From a bacterium (GTDB taxonomy: Bacteria; Cyanobacteriota; Vampirovibrionia; Gastranaerophilales; UBA9971), in NCBI GenBank assembly GCA_037147175.1, contig JBAWVS010000056.1, forward strand, positions 1-16,356: DNA of 16,356 nucleotides. The letters run 5' to 3'. The position numbers were made by a program, and so were the translations under genes. Positions 1-7,162 of the stretch are shown here, one piece after another (position 1 is the stretch's first letter; every line of letters starts with the position of its first letter). The notes under the pieces are model-generated. The model saw nothing but the letters and a program-made list of their open reading frames with translations, was not told the origin of the DNA and did no database searches.

Positions 1-1271
1 TTTGTCCAAACCAAAGTCGTGTTGCCGGAATTATCTCTTTTGATTTGACCTTTTAGTTCAAAATCAGCGGATTGAGAGTAATCGGATTTATACGCAGAAA
101 CTCTAGCGGTAAAACCCATACAGGTTTTTGCAGGGATATCGATACCTGAAACTTGCGTGCCGATATTTGTATCGTGATTCATAGATATTTGTGTGGCATT
201 TGTTGTAACGGCTTTCATTACAGCTTTTTCAACCTGTGCATCACCGACAGAATTTATCTGACCGCAAGCCATTGTTAATGCAATTCCGCTTCCTGAAGCT
301 TTTGCGGAATTACCTATAACGTGTACGAAATTTCCGCCGTCAATATTGTAGTAACCTGCTACAAACGAGTTGTTGTATGACATTGAATTGCCGTACCCGC
401 AACAAAAACCATAAGCCTCACCGCCGTTTACGTTATTGTAGCCAAATGATGCACTGTAATAACCGGCAACATTGTTATAACCTGCAGCAAAAGAACCATC
501 ACCGGCACCTCGGCAGTTATATCCGAATGCTGCGCTGTAAATTCCTCTCTTGTTGTTATTCCAGTTATCGTTAGTTATATAACCTGCTCTGAAAGCTCCT
601 TTTGATTTATCGAATAGACATTTGTATTCATTTCCTGATGCCCATTCAGTATTGCCGTCTCCGAAGTGGAAATCTTCATTGATATTCATTCTCACAACAT
701 TATCCGTTGTTACGGAAAAGAGTCCGTTACTTCCGTTATCTGTTATTTCAGCTTTTGAATCTCCGACTTCGATTTTAGTTCCCGAAGGAATAGAGACAGT
801 TTTAAAAGTTCCGTCATCAGCTAAATATTTACTTCCGTCACCTGAGTTTGAAGGAATAATATATCCTGAAGCAACCTGTATAGTTTTTGTTTCAGAAACA
901 TATTGCAAAGGAGCAACAGCAGATGCAACTCCTGAATCACCGGTATCACCTTTATCGCCTTTATCTCCTTTTATTCCTTGAATTCCCTGTTCACCGGTAT
1001 CGCCTTTTTGCCCCTGCAAACCGTCATTGCCGGGAATACCTTGAATCCCTTGCAATCCTTGTTCTCCGATATCACCTTTGTCTCCTTTAAATCCCTGCTC
1101 ACCTTGAATACCTTGCAGTCCCTGTTCTCCGGTGTCCCCCTTTTCGCCTTTTATACCCTGAATGCCCTGTTCTCCCTGCAAGCCGATAACCCCCTGCGGT
1201 CCTTGAACGCCGGACTTCAGGTATGCTTTTAATTGTTTTCCTTTTGATATTTTTACAGAGATGTTTTGCAT
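1..1271 (-). CDS. Collagen-like / YadA-head-like phage tail fibre or adhesin, 3' end outside window
   Basis: The reading frame stays open from an ATG at 1271 to the window edge (423 codons, no stop seen), so the gene is partial at its C-terminus. It begins one base after the preceding stop, with GAGG seven bases upstream. Residues 1-20 form a short lead. Residues 21-116 are about 32 uninterrupted Gly-X-Y triplets, Gln-rich in Y with only two prolines, expected to form a trimeric collagen-like stalk. A short segment with the fibre motif KYLADDGTFKTV follows. Residues about 224-321 carry repeats such as SAAFGYN, SFAAGYNN and SASFGYNN, like the left-handed roll of YadA heads. The rest looks like a beta-rich tip (KGQIKRDNSGNTTLVWTK). 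As the last gene of the tail-fibre cluster it is probably a receptor-binding or accessory fibre. That role is inferred from architecture and context; the receptor is unknown. Confidence 0.85.
   Translation of the reverse strand, partial: MQNISVKISKGKQLKAYLKSGVQGPQGVIGLQGEQGIQGIKGEKGDTGEQGLQGIQGEQGFKGDKGDIGEQGLQGIQGIPGNDGLQGQKGDTGEQGIQGIKGDKGDKGDTGDSGVASAVAPLQYVSETKTIQVASGYIIPSNSGDGSKYLADDGTFKTVSIPSGTKIEVGDSKAEITDNGSNGLFSVTTDNVVRMNINEDFHFGDGNTEWASGNEYKCLFDKSKGAFRAGYITNDNWNNNKRGIYSAAFGYNCRGAGDGSFAAGYNNVAGYYSASFGYNNVNGGEAYGFCCGYGNSMSYNNSFVAGYYNIDGGNFVHVIGNSAKASGSGIALTMACGQINSVGDAQVEKAVMKAVTTNATQISMNHDTNIGTQVSGIDIPAKTCMGFTARVSAYKSDYSQSADFELKGQIKRDNSGNTTLVWT
309..602 (-). repeat. YadA-head-like repeats within the fibre
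   Basis: This segment codes for residues about 224-321 of the collagen-like fibre. The pattern (S/A)-x-(A/S)-x-G-Y-(N/Y)-N recurs roughly every 12 to 16 residues, as in AFRAGY, SAAFGYN, SFAAGYNN, SASFGYNN and SFVAGYYN. Such repeats build trimeric beta-rolls in YadA-type adhesins and in several phage fibres. The assignment is by eye. Confidence 0.65.
924..1211 (-). repeat. Collagen-like Gly-X-Y repeat tract
   Basis: This stretch encodes about 32 Gly-X-Y triplets in one frame. Imperfect higher-order units recur, each opening GDTGEQG or GDIGEQG and followed by (I/L)QGI(Q/K). The DNA is correspondingly repetitive, so copy number could change by slippage or recombination. Low proline with Gln, Asp and Lys in the variable positions is usual for phage and bacterial collagens. 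Confidence 0.9.
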
Positions 1272-1619
1272 TTAAACCTCTTTAACTGTTGAAGTTATGA
1301 TAAAAGGCGAAGGCGAAATCAAATGTTTTCTGTCCCCTGCGGGAAAAACTATTACTAAATCATATAAATACCTGCCGATGGGCAAATCAGTATCTGAGGA
1401 TAATATATCCAGTCTTGATTTTCCGTTAATAGAATCTGTATGTGCAGTTATCTCTTGAAAAATAAGTGCTTCGGCATCAGATTCGGATGATGATTTCTTG
1501 ACAGTGAAATAAATTACAGCTCCTGTGATATCAACTGGTGAGTCTGTATCTTCATTAACGACTTCTATTTCAAGATAATCTGTGTCGCCTCTTGCTATTT
1601 GCCAATCAAAATCAGACAT
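1272..1619 (-). CDS. Small beta-sandwich phage tail protein, BppU-N-like
   Basis: A 115-residue protein without Cys, signal peptide or membrane segment. It has the layout of a small Ig-like phage domain: an opening RGDTDYLEIEVV, then SPVDITGAVIYFTVKK near residues 27-42, a turn with DSINGKSRLDIL near 62-73, and PIGRYLYDLVIVF near 80-92. This RGDT...DITGA...Y-x-YD pattern is common in small phage proteins beside tail fibres and resembles the N-terminal domain of siphophage upper baseplate proteins. The ATG at 1619 is supported by AGGAGG nine bases upstream (1629-1634), inside the previous gene, which it overlaps by eight bases. Its place between two fibre-related genes suggests a fibre adaptor or connector. 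That is inference; no enzymatic motif is visible. Confidence 0.6.
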   Translation of the reverse strand: MSDFDWQIARGDTDYLEIEVVNEDTDSPVDITGAVIYFTVKKSSSESDAEALIFQEITAHTDSINGKSRLDILSSDTDLPIGRYLYDLVIVFPAGDRKHLISPSPFIITSTVKEV

Positions 1620-2154
1620 TATTTAACACCTCCTGAATTATCGGGAGTTCTTCCTGAGATTGAGCGTTTGCAATTTGTGCAAGCAGGGTTGCTCTTGCAA
1701 CTTCCATTTGAGCTTTGTAATTCACGATTTCCAGATATGCCTGTCTTGATTGCCCGACTGTCATCTGCTGAGTTGCTCCGTAAAAATCTATCAACGGAAA
1801 CGGCAATGTGTCAGTATCCTGCAGGGAAGTCGTTGCAATCATTGCACCGATATAGTTAAGCTGGTCATCAGGCTTGATATGCATTTTAATGCCGATAGTT
1901 GAATCAAGACCGTTTAAGAAAGCATTTATATAACCGGATTCAACTTCTGAAAATTTTTCACGTTTTAATTTTTCCAAATCAATGGTTTTTTCAACAACAT
2001 TTTCTTCAATAACTTCAATATCTTTGCCGTATAATTCAGCAGGGACTTCAATCCAATCGGGGTAATAATCAGCTCCGATTAAATTTTCAAGTGTAGGTTG
2101 CACAGGAATATCTTTAATTCTGTTATCTTTTTTATTTATAATTTTGTAATTCAT
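1612..2154 (-). CDS. Tail-fibre-associated protein, DUF4376-like
   Basis: A 180-residue protein starting MNYKIINKKDN. A longer reading from a TTG at 2190 is open, but GGAGG lies ten bases before the ATG at 2154, and that ATG shares one base with the fibre stop (TAATG), so 2154 is the better start. Residues 1-60 form a small N-terminal part with the segment DYYPDWIEVP. From about residue 62 the protein is mostly helical (LEKLKREKFSEVESGYINA, then QAYLEIVNYKAQMEVARA) with a central GIKMHIKPDDQLNYIGAMIA stretch. This resembles the DUF4376 domain found in phage proteins next to tail fibres, often treated as fibre assembly or attachment factors. The gene directly follows the tail fibre, which fits a chaperone-like role, but no activity can be read from the sequence. 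Confidence 0.6.
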   Translation of the reverse strand: MNYKIINKKDNRIKDIPVQPTLENLIGADYYPDWIEVPAELYGKDIEVIEENVVEKTIDLEKLKREKFSEVESGYINAFLNGLDSTIGIKMHIKPDDQLNYIGAMIATTSLQDTDTLPFPLIDFYGATQQMTVGQSRQAYLEIVNYKAQMEVARATLLAQIANAQSQEELPIIQEVLNNV

Positions 2155-4664
2155 TAAAAATGTGCCTCCACGATTATTTCTAAATCCCAATTTGTGTAGG
2201 TTGGCTGCATATTGTCTCTGCCTGGAGAAATTACAATTAATCCGGAGCTTCCGGTATTTCCCGTGACAAAATCAAAACTGTTTTTGCCGGTTATAATGCA
2301 AGGGAATTCTTCGCTTGCTGAAACTGTTCTAGCCAGAGGAATAACTTTCTGTCCCACAATAAAAATGCTTTCAGCGATTTTGCAAACTAACTTTAAGCTG
2401 ATTCTAATATTATCCGTGCCCAAATTATGATTTATCGCAGTGGTTGTATTGCATTGAGGACAAGGTATTTTAGTATAAAATCTTCTGTTAAAGGCTTGCG
2501 TTATCGGTGTACCCAGAACTCCGGTAGTTTTTATTGCTGCTGCTGCTTTTAAAAATTGTTTGTCAGTTAATAATCCCGAGATTTGTTTTAACGCTTTATA
2601 CGGTATTACACTAATATCCAGACCATAATCGCCGTCATTGCCAAGAGGAATAGTATAATCTTGCGTAATATTTCCTCCGCTGTAGCTGACCGGATACCAA
2701 AAATTAATATTATTCAGCCAAGTGTTATATTGGCTGTAACCGCCGACTAAATTGATGTTTGGCTGAAAGTAGTAATACAGAAAATTTGTTGTATTTATAA
2801 TTTCTGTGATGCCGTTAGACGGAACCGATCCGAGTGAAGTCCAGCTTGTGCCGTTGTTAGAACCAAAAATACTGACTATAGAGTTACCGCCGAGTCCAAA
2901 GTTTCCCGGACCTTCAACCTGAACTTTATTTATAGCGATTGCGCCGATATTTGATTTGACTACAAATCCATAAGTGGGATTTGTTCCTTCAGGGAAAGTA
3001 ACAGAGGTTCCTGCATTTCTGTCCATCAAGTAATATGCTGTCGTAACGCCAATATCTGCATACGGAGTGCCGGAATTAAAATTACATACCCAGCAATCAA
3101 AACCCTGTCCTGAATTAGAAGTCATTGTAGGAGATGCTTCATTTGATGAATATGCCGTTTTAACGCCTGTGGCTATTGCAGAATAAGTGCCGTTTGATAA
3201 TTTAGTTAAATTATTTTCTTCAATGATAAATGTATAAGGACCGTCATTTGTTAAACCTGTAACATTACCGATTTGCGATATTTCATAGATTTTTCCGTTC
3301 GGGAAAGTTGCTACAAGATTTGGAGCAACATAAGTCAAACTGCCGTCAAATACTGTATTGTTGCCGATAACAAATTTCGTTCCCGACATATCAATATTGC
3401 CGGCTAAATAGTTTGCAGAAGCATTTGATGCGCCTAAAATTAATTGAGTAATATTTGCAGTAACAACAGTATTAGTTGTCACTGTAAGTTCGTTTGTCCA
3501 GCTGATTCCGTCTGTTGACCAGTCAACTTTATGTGCTGTGCCTGTAAAGTAAAGCTTGATGTAATAATATCCTGTAGTATTCCAATCTGCTTTTACTCCA
3601 ATACCGACACCGTTTGTTGCTCCGTTTACAATATCAAAAGCCGTTAAATTTGAAGATAAATATAAGGCAAGTTTATTTGCTGCGGTTCTATCGAGTTTTA
3701 TAGTAAAGTTACCGCCTCCGCAAATCAGCGTGTATAAAGCAGTGATAGTGTTCCATTTGACTTTTTTAATTATGCTCCAGCTTCCTGTACCGAGTGTATT
3801 TACTTTCGGGAAGTATAAATACTGATTCGTGCCGTTTAAGGTGTAAATATTACTTAAATAAGTCGGTGTGCCATATCTTTGAACATAACCGTAGAAATAA
3901 TCTGAATAATATTCAGTAGTTCCGACTGCAAAAGAAACGCTCGACTCATCAACTTTTTTTATAATATTGCCTTTACCAAAAGCATCTCTATTTCCTGAAT
4001 TAACAGAATATGGAACATAGAGATCAGGTCTGATGGCGGAGAATTTTGCATCAATTTCGGTTTCTGTATAATATCTGTCATCATGCAAGTGTGAAATATC
4101 GGATTTTTGAGCAAATATACTCGCATGAGCATTCGGGTCAGTAATATGGTCTGATAAATCTCCGTTTATTTGCTCAGAAGTTTGAGTAATCTGCTCTGTT
4201 ACAAAAACCTGAGTTGCAATAATCTGACTTGAAGCTGTTAAAACCGCTTGAGTTAAAGGATTTGTATAAATAATTTTTGGAGTAAAAGTCAGGGGCTGAT
4301 AAAGTCCTGATTCAAGAGCGAATTTGTCTTGTGCAGGAAGTTTACAAATCAGAATTAAATTATTATTGTTGTCAAAAAGTCCGAGTTCTCTTACTGTAAA
4401 ACCACCTACATCAACAGGGATGCAGCATTTATACAAGACTTCATTTTGTGCAGCAGGATTAACTAATATTTGACTTAGCGAACCTTCTGTAAAATATCCT
4501 GTGTATCTTGAATTCACAAGGTTTGTTTGTGTTTCAAGAGGTGTATAATATTGCCCGTTTGAATCTCCCACTTTAAAGTGGGAAATATTAAGCGGAGTTA
4601 CTCCTGCTTCAGCGAGTGCTTTTTTTTGCTGTCCGATTATTGTTAAAATATTTTGAAAAATCAT
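2154..4664 (-). CDS. H: Tail fibre, collar-type, with lectin-like modules (P2 gpH position)
   Basis: An 836-residue fibre protein, longer than P2 gpH (about 669). Residues 1-160 match the phage tail-collar fibre domain (DUF3751-like), with FKVGDSNG near 30-37 and GGFTVRELGLFD near 87-98; this end attaches to the baseplate. Residues about 171-205 hold the fibre motifs DHITDPNAH and HLHDDRYYTETEID. Residues about 265-445 look like a concanavalin/LamG jelly roll (YTLNGTNQYLYFPK, GSWSIIKKVKW). Residues about 500-660 look like an F5/8 type C (discoidin) galactose-binding fold (SIFGSNNGTSWTSLGS). Residues about 725-836 form a C-terminal beta domain with a CPQC motif. The ATG at 4664 overlaps the gpI stop (ATGA), with GAGG ten bases upstream. 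The role is receptor binding, probably to cell-surface glycans. The inner domain calls are by eye. Confidence 0.85.
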   Translation of the reverse strand: MIFQNILTIIGQQKKALAEAGVTPLNISHFKVGDSNGQYYTPLETQTNLVNSRYTGYFTEGSLSQILVNPAAQNEVLYKCCIPVDVGGFTVRELGLFDNNNNLILICKLPAQDKFALESGLYQPLTFTPKIIYTNPLTQAVLTASSQIIATQVFVTEQITQTSEQINGDLSDHITDPNAHASIFAQKSDISHLHDDRYYTETEIDAKFSAIRPDLYVPYSVNSGNRDAFGKGNIIKKVDESSVSFAVGTTEYYSDYFYGYVQRYGTPTYLSNIYTLNGTNQYLYFPKVNTLGTGSWSIIKKVKWNTITALYTLICGGGNFTIKLDRTAANKLALYLSSNLTAFDIVNGATNGVGIGVKADWNTTGYYYIKLYFTGTAHKVDWSTDGISWTNELTVTTNTVVTANITQLILGASNASANYLAGNIDMSGTKFVIGNNTVFDGSLTYVAPNLVATFPNGKIYEISQIGNVTGLTNDGPYTFIIEENNLTKLSNGTYSAIATGVKTAYSSNEASPTMTSNSGQGFDCWVCNFNSGTPYADIGVTTAYYLMDRNAGTSVTFPEGTNPTYGFVVKSNIGAIAINKVQVEGPGNFGLGGNSIVSIFGSNNGTSWTSLGSVPSNGITEIINTTNFLYYYFQPNINLVGGYSQYNTWLNNINFWYPVSYSGGNITQDYTIPLGNDGDYGLDISVIPYKALKQISGLLTDKQFLKAAAAIKTTGVLGTPITQAFNRRFYTKIPCPQCNTTTAINHNLGTDNIRISLKLVCKIAESIFIVGQKVIPLARTVSASEEFPCIITGKNSFDFVTGNTGSSGLIVISPGRDNMQPTYTNWDLEIIVEAHF
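2165..2169 (-). promoter_or_regulatory. Shine-Dalgarno site that fixes the start at 2154
   Basis: GGAGG on the minus strand, ten bases before the ATG at 2154 and inside the last codons of the fibre gene. It favours that ATG over the upstream in-frame TTG at 2190. Confidence 0.75.
4566..4583. repeat. 18-base perfect palindrome inside the tail fibre gene
   Basis: TCCCACTTTAAAGTGGGA reads the same on both strands with no central spacer. It encodes the SHFKVG stretch of the collar domain in the fibre gene. It may simply follow from the codons of a conserved motif, and no regulatory role is evident. Confidence 0.6.
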
Positions 4665-5182
4665 AGAATACTTACCTCGTTTTCCGCATTAAGATAAGTC
4701 AGCCAATTGGGGCTGCAATTGAATTTCGCTTCTATATTTAATTCTTCCAGTTTACTTCTGACATTTTTGTACTCGTCAATCATATTTATTAAATTTTTTG
4801 TATCGTAAGAACTGTTTTTTAAAAGAACAGATACTCTGAAATGAAAAGGATCTCCCTCGTATTCAAACCACTCTTGAATAGTGCCTTCAAGGTTTAAAAC
4901 CTTAAGAACATTTTTCACTGCAGCTTTAGTGCCTTTAATTTTGTGAATTTTAACTGATTCTTTTATGAGTTCCCTCTGTTTTTCTTGAGTAGAAGAAAGT
5001 TTCCAGCCTTCATTTCCTGTGACATGAAATTGTTCTGCCAGATGTGGAAGGACGGAGGCTTCAACGTTATCAATCAGATAAATTAATAGTGGCGTTAAGT
5101 CTAAAGTTCCGAGCCTGTCAAATAGCTCGTTAAAAGCCAGACTTGATTCATCTTTTATAGGTATTAATGATTCATTAACCAT
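4661..5182 (-). CDS. I: Baseplate wedge protein gpI
   Basis: A 173-residue member of the P2 gpI (phage tail protein I) family, close to the 176 of P2. The N-terminal part has NESLIPIKDESSLAFNELF and the usual LLIYLIDNVEASVLPHLAEQ stretch. The diagnostic segment KIHKIKGTKAAVKNVLKVL is near residues 80-98, followed by EWFEYEGDPFHFRV. A TTG start at 5197 is open, but the ATG at 5182 has CAGG eight bases upstream and gives the N-terminus expected for gpI. The gene starts inside the end of gpJ (eight-base overlap) and its stop overlaps the fibre start. With gpJ and gpW it forms the baseplate periphery and links the wedge to the fibre. Confidence 0.9.
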   Translation of the reverse strand: MVNESLIPIKDESSLAFNELFDRLGTLDLTPLLIYLIDNVEASVLPHLAEQFHVTGNEGWKLSSTQEKQRELIKESVKIHKIKGTKAAVKNVLKVLNLEGTIQEWFEYEGDPFHFRVSVLLKNSSYDTKNLINMIDEYKNVRSKLEELNIEAKFNCSPNWLTYLNAENEVSIL

Positions 5183-6287
5183 TTGTGTAACCTGCAATAT
5201 TTATCTGATAACCTGTACAGTTTGCCCATTGGTGTTCATCAATTACAGTGAAGACCGGAAAAGTTAAATCAACTTTGTAAACTCCGTAAATGCTGTTTAA
5301 AATGCTAATAATTTGAGTCGGGACAATATCTTTGCCGAGTTTTGATTTTAAATCGGCAATGTATTTTTCGATTTTTGAATTTACTTCGCTCATAACACTT
5401 TGAGAGTCTGCAAAATCGTATAAAATCAAACCGGCATTGATTATGAAATCAATTTTTTGAGGTGATTCGACAATAACCTGATCCGTTAAAGGTCTGACTT
5501 CTTCGTCTGTTAATATTTCTTCAACCAGAGAAATTATTTCCTCTGAAGGGTTGCCGGATTTAGTGAGCGGATAAACTTTAACCACTCCCGGGCTTGGACT
5601 TAGAATTGAAACGTCAATAATATTTTGATGAGCGGTCATTGCCCAATATCTGTAAGCTCCTTTACTGCCTGCATTTGAAAACTTTTCAGGAGCTTGTTTT
5701 ATTCGCTCACGCAATGAATCATCCACTTCAATATCCGCTCCGCCTGAAGTTTCTGTGGTGTTTTCTGCTGTATTAATATACGCAAGAGGAGTTATTAGAT
5801 TTTTAATTTCACCGGACAAATATCCGTTTCCGATTATCCCCTCGGTTTGCGCTTCCGATTCAACTTCTACAAATAACTGTCCTGCGAGGATAAGAAAGTC
5901 CTGAATCGTTTTAAATATTACTTTTCCGTCTTTTGATTCAACTTGAGTATTCGCAGGAATAAGAACATTAAAAGTTTGAATTTCTAAAAGACTTAATTTT
6001 ATTGTAGTCATCGCAGGTTTTGCTTCAATTCTGTAAACTCCGACAAGTTCTCCCAGATAATCGAGCATCGGATATGTTGCAAAATTAACAAGATTTTGCT
6101 TGGCAGCTTCTTGAATTGCTATTCTTAACAAATTTTCTCTGTAAACACCAACATCGATAAGGATTCTTTCAATCTGTGCAGGCTGAAGAGTCTTGCCTGT
6201 TTTTAATTCGTAAAGTGCAATCCACTCCTGCGTTATTTTACTAATATCTCTTTCTATAAAACTTGGTTCAGGTAGAGTTGAAGTCAT
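5175..6287 (-). CDS. J: Baseplate assembly protein gpJ
   Basis: A 370-residue protein of the baseplate J family (P2 gpJ, Mu gp47, T4 gp6-like), longer than P2 gpJ (about 302). Typical features are an N-terminal helical part (WIALYELKTGKTLQPAQIER, then NLLRIAIQEAAKQNLVNFA), a PMLDYLGELVGVYR stretch near residues 73-86, a beta-rich middle with IPANTQVES, and the family hallmark GGADIEVDDSLRERIK followed by GSKGAYRYWA near residues 183-215. It forms the wedge ring of the baseplate together with gpW and gpI. The ATG at 6287 overlaps the gpW stop (ATGA) and is preceded by GGAGG seven bases upstream. Nothing looks truncated. The assignment is firm from motif content and gene order. Confidence 0.93.
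   Translation of the reverse strand: MTSTLPEPSFIERDISKITQEWIALYELKTGKTLQPAQIERILIDVGVYRENLLRIAIQEAAKQNLVNFATYPMLDYLGELVGVYRIEAKPAMTTIKLSLLEIQTFNVLIPANTQVESKDGKVIFKTIQDFLILAGQLFVEVESEAQTEGIIGNGYLSGEIKNLITPLAYINTAENTTETSGGADIEVDDSLRERIKQAPEKFSNAGSKGAYRYWAMTAHQNIIDVSILSPSPGVVKVYPLTKSGNPSEEIISLVEEILTDEEVRPLTDQVIVESPQKIDFIINAGLILYDFADSQSVMSEVNSKIEKYIADLKSKLGKDIVPTQIISILNSIYGVYKVDLTFPVFTVIDEHQWANCTGYQINIAGYTNG
5191..5194 (-). promoter_or_regulatory. Weak Shine-Dalgarno deciding the gpI start
   Basis: CAGG on the minus strand lies eight bases before the ATG at 5182, inside the last codons of gpJ. No comparable site sits at normal distance from the alternative TTG at 5197. Confidence 0.5.
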
Positions 6288-6643
6288 AAAACAACCTCCA
6301 GAATTCCTAGAGTATCAGTATTTTTAATCTGTCTGTCAATACTCAGCTTTATATTCTCGTTATCAATTTCTGCTGTTATGGAATTAATCTGTACCCGTGT
6401 TTCCCAGATATTTATCGCATCCATTGCTTCTCGGATAATATTTGGAATTGCAACATTAACAGGAGCATCGATATACTGCCAAATATCAGAACCGAATTCG
6501 GGCCTGTGAGGAACTGAACCTTTTCTTGTCATAAGAATTATTCTTACGCACTGGTCGATATCATCTGTTCCCTCAACAACAGAACCGATTTCATTTAATT
6601 TTGGCTGCCAGTCGACAGATTTAATTTGATTTAGATTTGTCAT
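6284..6643 (-). CDS. W: Baseplate protein gpW (gp25-like)
   Basis: A 119-residue protein of the gpW/gp25 baseplate family (P2 gpW about 115 residues), related to the lysozyme-like wedge subunit that starts sheath assembly. The diagnostic stretch runs from residue 33: VRIILMTRKGSVPHRPEFGS, followed by DIWQYIDAP. The part after it (REAMDAINIWETRVQINSI) is the normal helix-strand segment. The ATG at 6643 has AAGG seven bases upstream. It sits between the spike gene V and the wedge gene J, the conserved order of P2-type baseplate operons. No oddities were seen. Confidence 0.93.
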   Translation of the reverse strand: MTNLNQIKSVDWQPKLNEIGSVVEGTDDIDQCVRIILMTRKGSVPHRPEFGSDIWQYIDAPVNVAIPNIIREAMDAINIWETRVQINSITAEIDNENIKLSIDRQIKNTDTLGILEVVL

Positions 6644-6652
6644 TGTAAAACC

Positions 6653-7162
6653 TTATTGTTGTTGGTTTGGAACTTGAGTGACTGAATTTGTTTCGTTATG
6701 TTTATGCCCGTTATAAATATTTCTAATTAATTGCATACTGCCTTTGTGGTCAATAACTTCGCCTTCTGAAACCACGCCTGCGCTATTTAGCAATAATCCG
6801 GAGTGATTGATAAGTGCATGAATATTTATTGTTTCGCATAAAAGGTTTAATACATGTTCTTTTCTGTCATATTCGAACTCTGCCCCATCTTGAAATTTAA
6901 CAGACACTTTATCCTTAGAAATAACAGGGCATTCATCCATTCCTGAATAAATCGAACCGAGAATAACGCCTTCTTCAATGTTTTTATCCATAAGGCAGAC
7001 AACCTGCTCACCTATATCAGGGAGAACATAGAATTTATCCCTGTAAGTTTTTGACTGCAGGACAGATAGCCAGAAGGAAACCATTCCGTCACTGTCTTGA
7101 AACTGTACTCTGGCACAGGCTTTTAATTCATCGATGTTTGTTACTATGCCGAACCTTAACAT
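6653..7162 (-). CDS. V: Baseplate spike protein gpV
   Basis: A 169-residue P2 gpV-type spike, shorter than P2 gpV (about 211). Residues 1-100 form the OB-fold hub-binding part (MLRFGIVTNIDELKACARVQ, then LPDIGEQVVCLMDKNIEEGV and ILGSIYSG). The C-terminal half is a beta-helix-like segment ending in NGHKHNE, with His153 and His155. In P2 gpV a His-x-His motif near the tip binds an iron ion in the trimeric membrane-piercing apex, so the same role is likely here. The protein caps the tail tube and pierces the outer membrane. The ATG at 7162 has GGAGG seven bases upstream and overlaps the end of gene D by seven bases. The shortness suggests a compact spike. Confidence 0.9.
   Translation of the reverse strand: MLRFGIVTNIDELKACARVQFQDSDGMVSFWLSVLQSKTYRDKFYVLPDIGEQVVCLMDKNIEEGVILGSIYSGMDECPVISKDKVSVKFQDGAEFEYDRKEHVLNLLCETINIHALINHSGLLLNSAGVVSEGEVIDHKGSMQLIRNIYNGHKHNETNSVTQVPNQQQ

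Noticed and set aside
309-602. Asn/Tyr-rich codons in the fibre head as a diversity-generating retroelement variable region
   Set aside because: No reverse transcriptase or template repeat is in the window, no C-type lectin fold is visible, and Asn/Tyr/Gly richness is normal for YadA-like repeats.
622-1232. Plus-strand open frames over the left end
   Set aside because: They are mirror frames of the collagen-like fibre; their Pro/Ser/Leu-rich products follow from the repeated glycine codons of the other strand and they lack ribosome sites.
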